From NCBI GenBank assembly GCA_045577925.1, contig JAZNJH010000025.1:40845-104844 (forward strand): a stretch of DNA of 64,000 bases, in the 5' to 3' direction. Shown here in pieces: positions 58,644 through 64,000 of this stretch. This stretch comes from UBA4717 sp045577925. Lineage in GTDB: Bacteria; Bacillota; Clostridia; Oscillospirales; CAG-272. Each line of letters starts with the position of its first letter. The first letter of the stretch is position 1. Below the pieces are notes generated by a model, which had not been told where the DNA came from, ran no database searches, and saw only the letters and a list, made by a program, of their open reading frames with translations. A program made the position numbers and the translations under genes.

Positions 58644-58669
58644 AAAAACCGTTCGCACGAACGGTTTTT
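58644..58669. terminator. Bidirectional terminator
   Basis: AAAAACCGTTC pairs with GAACGGTTTTT around GCAC, between converging genes. Confidence 0.9.
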
Positions 58670-58677
58670 GTCATATA

Positions 58678-59067
58678 TTACATCTTTTTAAAATCACCCA
58701 TACTAAGCACATTTACAAATTTTTCATCATACTTAAGTATAGATCTGAAAATACCGTCGTCAAGACCACAAATTCCGTTTGGTCTGCCACGAACAACAAA
58801 CAGCGTTACATATTCCTTATTCGGTGAGATTTGAATGATCGGTACTTTCTCTCCATGCATTCTACCGTCAAGTCTCGAAAAACGCGGAAATTGTTCCCAC
58901 AATATAGTATTGCCTTCGCAATGAATTATGGAATATTTATTTGCTCTTTTCTTAGTTAAAATAATTCTGTATTCTTTGTTATCAATATTCATCGAAAATA
59001 TATTGGTATATTGATTTTCAGATATAGTTTCAGCATTATTTTTAAAAGAATTATATATCATACTCAT
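58678..59067 (-). CDS. Uncharacterised 129-aa protein
   Basis: A soluble-looking, basic and aromatic-rich protein; the C-terminal part (YVTLFVVRGRPNGICGLDDGIFRSILKYD) suggests alternating strands and a helix. The AT content is higher than in neighbours, with many Asn, Lys and Ile. TGAGGTG before ATG 59067. I do not recognise a family. It lies alone between the AEC terminator and the feo terminator; its own promoter could not be assigned. Confidence 0.65.
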   Translation of the reverse strand: MSMIYNSFKNNAETISENQYTNIFSMNIDNKEYRIILTKKRANKYSIIHCEGNTILWEQFPRFSRLDGRMHGEKVPIIQISPNKEYVTLFVVRGRPNGICGLDDGIFRSILKYDEKFVNVLSMGDFKKM

Positions 59068-59145
59068 AACAGCACCTCATTTCATTATCATTATAGCACA
59101 AGTCATAATATATTTCAACAACCATCTGAAATTCTAACGTTATAT

Positions 59146-59180
59146 AAAAACGCAGGCGTAAGAACTTTCTCACGCCTGCG
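59146..59180 (-). terminator. Terminator of the feo operon
   Basis: Minus strand: CGCAGGCGT pairs with ACGCCTGCG across a 12-base loop and is followed by TTTTT. It lies just after the Cys-rich protein gene. Confidence 0.85.
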
Positions 59181-59191
59181 CTTTTCAATTA

Positions 59192-59353
59192 TTATTTATC
59201 ACTGCCGCAGCCGCAGTTGCAGCCTTTCGACTTGCATGTGCCGCTATCCGGGCAGCCGATACATTTTTTGCCGCTTTTCTTTGCTTTGTATACATAGAAT
59301 CCGGCAAGTCCGAGTATAAGGACAATTATTGCAACAATAATAAAATCTGTCAT
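59192..59353 (-). CDS. FeoB-associated Cys-rich membrane protein (53 aa)
   Basis: Residues 1-22 form one membrane helix (MTDFIIVAIIVLILGLAGFY), followed by a Lys patch and a Cys-rich tail with seven Cys (CIGC, C, CNCGC). It matches the small FeoB-associated proteins that follow feoB in many Firmicutes; a role in iron handling or FeoB assembly is presumed. GAGG lies before the ATG at 59353, and the gene starts 19 bases after the feoB stop. Too short to have been called on length alone. Confidence 0.85.
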   Translation of the reverse strand: MTDFIIVAIIVLILGLAGFYVYKAKKSGKKCIGCPDSGTCKSKGCNCGCGSDK

Positions 59354-59372
59354 AGGATTATTTCCTCAATTA

Positions 59373-61457
59373 TTACTTATTTACCGTTTCCTTTACCTTT
59401 GCCGCTTTACCCTTCAGGGCATACTCTGCTTTGACTTTTTCGTCAGCACCTACGCACATATATACTACAATAGTTGCCATAACTATAAGTGCGATAAGTC
59501 CGGGGAAGAAGCCTGCACCGAGAACGCCTGTTGTAATGATAGTGCCAATCTGATATACAAGATAGCCAACAGTGTATCCGACACCAAGCTGAAGCGCTAT
59601 ACCGCCCCAGAGCCACTTTGCGCTCTTCATTTCAGAGTTCATAGCGCCGATAGCTGCGAAGCAAGGAGGTGTAAAAAGATTGAACATAAGGTATGCGAGA
59701 GCCGCTACTGCAACCATTTCGCCTCCGCTTCCTGTACCGAAAGCAGTCTTGATCTGCTCAATATTTGCGCCCTCTGAAATAATTGCCTCATTGTCAAGGC
59801 TGATAAGATTTGAGATGCCAAAGCAAACTGCAAGAGTACCTACGACATTCTCCTTAGCAATAAATCCCGTGATAGCCGCTGCTGCAAGCTGCCACGAAAC
59901 ATAACCAATGACAGGAACAATAAGATATGCGACAGGTCTTGCAATAGAAGCAAGGATTGAAGTATCAGCCGCATCTTCTGCAACCAGACAAAAACTCCAG
60001 TCAAAGGACTGCATAATATAAACAACCGCATTACAGAGAAGAATGATAGTACCTGCTTTGACTATGTATGACCAGCCACGGGAGCACATAGACTTGAATG
60101 CTCTTACAAAGCTTGGAAGCTTGTATTCAGGAAGTTCAATGATAAAGAAGGACTTTCTTGCCTTGTAGCCTGTTATCTTATTGATAAGAAGTGCACAGAA
60201 AAATATAATAATTATGCCGGCAAAGTACATAAGTGTACCGACCCAGGAAGCATCCGGGAAAAACGCACCTGCAAAAAGTGCGATAACGGGAAGCTTGGCT
60301 CCGCAGGGCATGAAGGGGGCAAGCATAGCAGTAGCTCTGCGTTCACGTTCATTACGGATAGTACGGCAAGCCATAACGCCGGGGATTGCACAGCCTGTAC
60401 CGATAACAAACGGAATTACAGACTTACCAGAAAGACCAACCTTCTTGAATATCGAGTCAAGCACAACCGAAACACGAGCCATGTAACCGCAGTCTTCAAG
60501 AAGAGCGATGAGGAAGTACATTACCATTACCAAGGGAAGGAATCCGACTACCGCACTGACTCCGCCGATAATACCCTCTGTAAGAAGCGCAACAAGGAAT
60601 GCATTTCCGCCTTCAAGTGCGCCTGCGACCCACTCTTTGAACATATCAATGAGAGTAACAAGGCCGGGGATAACGGTTCCGTTTTCAAATTCATAGCCTT
60701 CTGCAATCCACGGACCTACCCAAGCCTGAGAGATCTGGAACACCAAGAACATAACAACTGCAAATATCGGAATACCGAGCCACTTGTTTGTAAGTATTGC
60801 ATCTATTTTGTCCTGAGAATTTCTCTGTCTTGTAAGCACCTTACGCGTTTCAACCTCGGCAACGATCTTGTTTACAAACTCAAAACGCTTTCTGTCGGCA
60901 GCTTCAACCGCAGCCTTGCTTGTAAAGTCAATATTGCCCTGAGTGTAGGGTGCCGCCTGAGACTTGCCTTTCAAAGAAAGCGCAACCTGCACAAGCTCCT
61001 TGAGGCCTTCTGCAGAGGTAGAAATTGTTTCAACAACGGGGCATCCAAGCTTTGCGGAAAGCGCCTTTGCATCTATCTTGTTGTCCTTTTTCCTGTTTAC
61101 GTCAGTCTTGTTGAGAGCAACTACAACGGGTATACCGAGTTCTAAAAGCTGTGTTGTGAAGAAAAGACTGCGGCTTAAGTTTGTAGCGTCTACGATGTTG
61201 ATTATAGCATCGGGCTTTTCGTTCTTGACGTATGAGCTCGTGATGCTCTCCTCTGATGTAAAGGGTGACATCGAATAAGCGCCCGGCAGGTCAACTACTA
61301 CGATGTCTGACCTGTCGCAAAAGCTTTTCTTTACTGCGTGTTCTTTTTTTTCAACGGTAACGCCTGCCCAGTTTCCGACCTTTTCGTTACGTCCGGTCAG
61401 AGCATTATACATCGTTGTCTTACCGCTGTTGGGATTGCCCGTTAGTGCAATTCTCAT
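59373..61457 (-). CDS. feoB: Ferrous iron transporter FeoB
   Basis: A 694-aa Fe(II) importer. The N-terminal GTPase has G1 GNPNSGKTT, G3 DLPGAYS, G4 NKTD. A short GDI-like helical region precedes the membrane part, with two Gate motifs: GTGCAIPGVMACRTI (first) and the second near the end in PPCFAAIGAMN. The Cys residues in the gates fit FeoB. It has AGGAGG upstream of ATG 61457. Downstream of feoA by 130 bases containing an iron-box-like palindrome, upstream of the Cys-rich protein. Confidence 0.96.
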   Translation of the reverse strand: MRIALTGNPNSGKTTMYNALTGRNEKVGNWAGVTVEKKEHAVKKSFCDRSDIVVVDLPGAYSMSPFTSEESITSSYVKNEKPDAIINIVDATNLSRSLFFTTQLLELGIPVVVALNKTDVNRKKDNKIDAKALSAKLGCPVVETISTSAEGLKELVQVALSLKGKSQAAPYTQGNIDFTSKAAVEAADRKRFEFVNKIVAEVETRKVLTRQRNSQDKIDAILTNKWLGIPIFAVVMFLVFQISQAWVGPWIAEGYEFENGTVIPGLVTLIDMFKEWVAGALEGGNAFLVALLTEGIIGGVSAVVGFLPLVMVMYFLIALLEDCGYMARVSVVLDSIFKKVGLSGKSVIPFVIGTGCAIPGVMACRTIRNERERRATAMLAPFMPCGAKLPVIALFAGAFFPDASWVGTLMYFAGIIIIFFCALLINKITGYKARKSFFIIELPEYKLPSFVRAFKSMCSRGWSYIVKAGTIILLCNAVVYIMQSFDWSFCLVAEDAADTSILASIARPVAYLIVPVIGYVSWQLAAAAITGFIAKENVVGTLAVCFGISNLISLDNEAIISEGANIEQIKTAFGTGSGGEMVAVAALAYLMFNLFTPPCFAAIGAMNSEMKSAKWLWGGIALQLGVGYTVGYLVYQIGTIITTGVLGAGFFPGLIALIVMATIVVYMCVGADEKVKAEYALKGKAAKVKETVNK

Positions 61458-61527
61458 TTGGAAGTCCTCCTGATAAAAATGTTCTTATTTTACTTTAACA
61501 GCTCTGCTGTAAAATATGACGTTGGTA

Positions 61528-61543
61528 GTTAGTCTATGCTAAC
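61528..61543. promoter_or_regulatory. DtxR/iron-box-like palindrome between feoA and feoB
   Basis: GTTAG-TCTATG-CTAAC, a perfect 5-bp inverted repeat with a 6-base spacer. Same pattern as the two upstream of feoA. Confidence 0.55.
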
Positions 61544-61587
61544 TGCGAAGCAAAAGTAATCGGCAGATTACCTTTCAACGCTTGCAT

Positions 61588-61800
61588 TTATACGATTATA
61601 GCCTCTGCAAGCTGATTGTCGATATTATATCTGCCGTCTTTAATTGAAACAACGCATCCGCCCTTTAAGTGAGAGATCACCGTAATAGGCTCACCGCTGT
61701 AACAACCGAGAGAAAACAAAAACGCGTCAAGCTCTTCGTCATCTGTTTCAATGCACTTGATTATGTACTCTTTTCCCTCAAGCACCTCTGTTAAATTCAT
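61588..61800 (-). CDS. feoA: FeoA family ferrous iron transport accessory protein
   Basis: A 70-aa SH3-like FeoA protein: MNLTEVLEGKEYIIK, LFSLGCYSGEPITVISHLKGGCVV and a final NIDNQLAEAI. FeoA is thought to act on the FeoB GTPase. The start is ATG 61800 with GAGG only 3 bases upstream; the longer frame adds seven residues of unconserved sequence. First gene of the operon. Confidence 0.9.
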   Translation of the reverse strand: MNLTEVLEGKEYIIKCIETDDEELDAFLFSLGCYSGEPITVISHLKGGCVVSIKDGRYNIDNQLAEAIIV

Positions 61801-61837
61801 TTGCCTCGCCTGCCTTTGCATATGTCTGATAAGGCGA

Positions 61838-61885
61838 TTAGCATAAGCTAACTCAACTCGCGAAAAAGCGATTAGCCTCTGCTAA
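61838..61885. promoter_or_regulatory. Two iron-box-like palindromes upstream of feoA
   Basis: TTAG-CATAAG-CTAA (61838-61851) and TTAG-CCTCTG-CTAA (61872-61885), 34 bases apart centre to centre. The second lies at the predicted transcription start, the usual place for a repressor of the DtxR type. Confidence 0.6.
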
Positions 61886-61893
61886 CCGATAAC

Positions 61894-61922
61894 ATTTTAG
61901 CACATATACCAGTGTTTGTCAA
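61894..61922 (-). promoter_or_regulatory. Promoter of the feo operon
   Basis: Minus strand: TTGACA (61917-61922)-17-TAAAAT (61894-61899). Confidence 0.8.
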
Positions 61923-62013
61923 TAGATTTTTAAAATTTCCCGAAATATTTTTGGCGTCCTGCTATCAGGCAGATCATGCAAAAGCTTTTTTAATACTTCA
62001 AGATGACAAAATA

Positions 62014-62042
62014 TTGACATTGTTTTGAGGATGTGTTATACT
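62014..62042 (+). promoter_or_regulatory. Promoter of the zinc dehydrogenase gene
   Basis: TTGACA (62014-62019)-17-TATACT (62037-62042). Confidence 0.8.
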
Positions 62043-62093
62043 TAATATGGTTAACAACCAACTATAATATTTTATAAAAGGAGCTTGATACTC

Positions 62094-63227
62094 ATGGCAA
62101 CATCAAAAGTGGCATATCTTGTTAAACCTAAAATAGTAGACGGTGTTGAGGGCGAGGCTATAGTTGAGCTCAGAGACATAGAAATCCCCACTCCCGGCCC
62201 CGGCGAAATCCTTGTTAAGGTTGAAGGCTGCGGTATCTGCGGTACCGACGTTCACGAATACCGTTACAATCCGTTCGGATACAAAGAAATTGTTCTTGGA
62301 CACGAAGGAACAGGTGAAGTTGTAGCAATCGGTGAAGGTGTTACAGTAGATACAAAGGGCGACCCCATAAAAGTTGGTGACAAAGTTGTTACTTCCGTTC
62401 TGCTTTGCGGCGAATGCGATTATTGCCGCCGTTATCCCGAACTTCCCAACCTCTGCGAAGGTCTTGGTGTTTACGGCTTGATTGAAGACGATGCAGAGCA
62501 TCACAACAACGGATGGTTCGCAGAACACATCTTAGTTCGCAAGAACTCCTCTATCTTCGTAGTAAACGGTATGACACTTGACGAAAGAATGCTCATAGAA
62601 CCGGCTTGCGTATGCGTACACGCATGGAATCGTGCTAAATCTACAAATCTCATCAATTTCGGTTCTACCGTATTGGTACAGGGTTGTGGACCTATCGGCC
62701 TTATGCAGATTGCAGTTCTTAAAGCAGCAGGTGTTGTAAACATTATCGCAGTTGACGGTGTTGATACACGTCTTAATCTTGCAAAAGAAATGGGCGCAAC
62801 AGCAGTAATCAACTTCAGAGAACTTAAGACAATTGAAGAAAGAGTTGCCAAGGTTAAAGAGTTAACCGGCGGCTTCGGCGCTGATTTTGTATTCCAGTGC
62901 ACAGGTGTTGCTCAGGCTGCTGCAGATGCTTATAAGTACGTTCGTCGAGGTGGCGGATATTGCGAAATGGGCTTCTTTGTAAATGCAGGCGAATGCACAA
63001 TGAACCCCCACTTCGACCTTTGCAACAAAGAAATCACACTCGTTGGCTCTTGGGTATATGGAGCAAACGAATACATAGAAACTCTCGGTTTCTTAAAGAA
63101 AGCAAAGGAAATGTCTATTCCTGTTGAAAAGCTCGTAACAGACCACTATCCGTTAGAGCAGTATGTTGAAGCTATGGAAAAGAACATTTCTCTCACAGGC
63201 GTTAAAATCGCTATCGTTATGGAATAA
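62094..63227 (+). CDS. Zinc-dependent medium-chain dehydrogenase
   Basis: A 377-aa MDR-superfamily alcohol/polyol dehydrogenase. Catalytic zinc ligands are Cys49 in CGICGTD and His70-Glu71 in GHEGTGEV; structural zinc Cys at 105, 108, 111 and 121; the NAD-binding motif is VLVQGCGPIGLMQIAV followed by Asp in VDGV, suggesting NAD preference. The substrate (threonine, sorbitol/iditol or other polyol) cannot be fixed by eye. ATG 62094 follows AAAAGGAG by 10 bases; TTG 62085 sits too near that site. Monocistronic and strongly promoted. Confidence 0.88.
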   Translation: MATSKVAYLVKPKIVDGVEGEAIVELRDIEIPTPGPGEILVKVEGCGICGTDVHEYRYNPFGYKEIVLGHEGTGEVVAIGEGVTVDTKGDPIKVGDKVVTSVLLCGECDYCRRYPELPNLCEGLGVYGLIEDDAEHHNNGWFAEHILVRKNSSIFVVNGMTLDERMLIEPACVCVHAWNRAKSTNLINFGSTVLVQGCGPIGLMQIAVLKAAGVVNIIAVDGVDTRLNLAKEMGATAVINFRELKTIEERVAKVKELTGGFGADFVFQCTGVAQAAADAYKYVRRGGGYCEMGFFVNAGECTMNPHFDLCNKEITLVGSWVYGANEYIETLGFLKKAKEMSIPVEKLVTDHYPLEQYVEAMEKNISLTGVKIAIVME

Positions 63228-63244
63228 TTAGATCATAACCTTAC

Positions 63245-63274
63245 AAAAGCGAGGTGAAAAACACCTCGCTTTTT
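63245..63274. terminator. Bidirectional terminator
   Basis: AAAAGCGAGGTG pairs with CACCTCGCTTTT around AAAAA, between converging genes. Confidence 0.92.
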
Positions 63275-63526
63275 CTATGTATTGTTTTCACGGTTAATTC
63301 TTAAAACACGTTTAATAAGGCAAAACTCAAGCGCGGCTAAAATAATAAAAATTATCGCATATGAAATTCTCGCCTTATCCGTTTGCTCAGGTGTAGGAAG
63401 CATTTCAAGCGAGCCGATAATAAACATATAAACATCTGCGAGCAAAAATAACGCTACAATAACTGATAATGTTATTAAAATAATCTTGTTGAATATTAAA
63501 CCGACTTTTTTATCAAATATTCTCAT
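63275..63526 (-). CDS. Small two-helix membrane protein (83 aa)
   Basis: Two predicted transmembrane segments (about 14-38 and 53-71) joined by a short loop with PTPEQTD, basic at both ends (RIFDKK, KRVLRINR). GGAGAT before ATG 63526. No family recognised. It stands between the dehydrogenase terminator and the hairpin array. Confidence 0.65.
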   Translation of the reverse strand: MRIFDKKVGLIFNKIILITLSVIVALFLLADVYMFIIGSLEMLPTPEQTDKARISYAIIFIILAALEFCLIKRVLRINRENNT

Positions 63527-63626
63527 TTTGCTTTCATCTCCTTTACGGGATTATAGCATAAATCAGTTTAACTGTCAATAAATGATGTATTGAGCTTTTA
63601 GCAATATGATGCGAGAATATTTTTAA

Positions 63627-63803
63627 TGAAATATCTCACTTCGTTCGATATGAAATAATTTCCCCCAGGAAATTGTGAAATAGAAAGCATACGCTTTCTG
63701 TGAAATAAAATTTGCCTTTCATATGCCGCAAGGCATATTTCACATTTGCGAAGCGAATATTTCACACGCGAAGCGTATTTCATTTGCTGAAGGTAAATTT
63801 CAT
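63627..63803. repeat. Array of seven small hairpins with TGAAAT/ATTTCA spacers
   Basis: Hairpins: ATATC/GATAT (63631-63651), AATTTCC/GGAAATT (63657-63674), AGAAAGC/GCTTTCT (63682-63699), ATATGCC/GGCATAT (63721-63738), ATTTGC/GCGAAT (63744-63758), ACGC/GCGT (63766-63776), ATTTGC/GGTAAAT (63782-63798). The first three are joined by TGAAAT and the last four by ATTTCA, so the spacers themselves can pair across the array; AAATTTGCC (63708-63716) also pairs with GGTAAATTT (63792-63800). It lies just beyond the tRNA terminator. The loops differ, so it is not a CRISPR. Confidence 0.75.
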
Positions 63804-63805
63804 TG

Positions 63806-63839
63806 AAAAAAGACCTTGTCTTTCGACAAGGTCTTTTTT
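63806..63839 (-). terminator. Terminator of the tRNA-Thr/tRNA-Tyr transcript
   Basis: A perfect 15-bp stem (AAAAAAGACCTTGTC and complement) with a 4-base loop and T6, 1 base after tRNA-Tyr. Confidence 0.92.
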
Positions 63840-63840
63840 C

Positions 63841-63925
63841 TGGTGGGAGCGGGTGGATTCGGACCACCGAAGTCAGTGACAACAGATTTACAGTCTGCCC
63901 CCTTTGGCCGCTCGGGAACGCTCCC
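63841..63925 (-). tRNA. tRNA-Tyr (anticodon GTA)
   Basis: An 85-nt class II tRNA with acceptor GGGAGCG/CGCTCCC, anticodon loop CTGTAAA (GTA), a long variable arm (TTGTCACTGACTTC), T arm GGTGGTCCGAATCCACC, discriminator A and encoded CCA. Directly abuts tRNA-Thr. Confidence 0.95.
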
Positions 63926-64000
63926 TGGAGCTGGTGATCGGAGTCGAACCAACAACCTGCTGATTACAAATCAGCTGCTCTGCCATTGAGCCACACCAGC
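63926..64000 (-). tRNA. tRNA-Thr (anticodon TGT)
   Basis: A 75-nt cloverleaf with acceptor GCTGGTG/CACCAGC, D arm GGCTCAATGGCAGAGC, anticodon loop TTTGTAA (TGT), T arm GTTGGTTCGACTCCGAT, discriminator T and encoded CCA. Its 5' end is the last base of the window; more tRNAs may follow beyond it. Cotranscribed with tRNA-Tyr. Confidence 0.94.

Noticed and set aside
63627..63803. CRISPR array
   Set aside because: No repeated unit with unique spacers of constant length; the repeated element is only about 6 bases and changes orientation midway.

Overview
The window looks like a chromosomal segment of an endospore-lineage Firmicute of class Clostridia, probably a gut-type uncultured lineage near Oscillospirales or Christensenellales. 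This is inferred from gene content only: Spo0A, DivIVA-like, CarD, DegV, MecA-like, S-layer-homology (SLH) proteins, a Phe T-box, a ZTP riboswitch, and near-consensus sigma-A promoters with 17-18 bp spacers. The base composition is moderately AT-rich, and coding density is high with frequent convergent gene pairs sharing bidirectional hairpin terminators. No phage, IS element or CRISPR array was seen.

Layout. 1-8.6 kb: end of an SLH/InlB-repeat surface protein, a small Cys protein, a DivIVA-like coiled-coil protein, an XRE-TPR regulator, ispF, rpe, then a surface cassette (SLH protein, sortase-fold protein lacking the catalytic His and Cys, polytopic membrane protein). 8.7-16.3 kb: degV, a BMP-type nucleoside ABC importer (minus strand), a third SLH protein. 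16.3-21 kb: ceramidase-like protein, DUF1622 membrane protein, tRNA-Gln, two small divergent XRE regulators sharing palindromic operators, an FAD dehydrogenase. 21.1-28.2 kb: a polyamine importer operon potABCD behind a long structured leader RNA, a 68-aa orphan, cdd, and a lipoprotein esterase. 28.3-31 kb: carD, azlCD, spo0A.

31-42.6 kb is one purine operon on the minus strand (purE-purF-purM-FNT channel-purN-purO type-AICARFT-purD-purL) preceded by a ZTP riboswitch with an overlapping intrinsic terminator. Its oddities are a split purH, a PurF whose glutaminase residues are missing, and a formate-channel homologue embedded in the operon. The set is coherent: formate and folate feed GAR and AICAR formylation, and ZTP reports 10-formyl-THF shortage.

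42.7-48.5 kb: a phosphodiesterase, then an ABC/DUF1854/ABC export module with zinc-ribbon half-transporters. 48.6-52.4 kb: T-box-controlled pheST. 52.6-58.7 kb: small XRE regulator, LURP-one protein, AI-2E family permease, 8-oxoguanine glycosylase, DUF6062-like protein, MecA-like adaptor, type-4 uracil-DNA glycosylase, AEC transporter. 58.7-62 kb: orphan protein and the ferrous iron locus feoA-feoB-Cys-rich protein with three TTAG-N6-CTAA palindromes. 62-64 kb: zinc dehydrogenase, small membrane protein, a hairpin array and tRNA-Tyr/tRNA-Thr.
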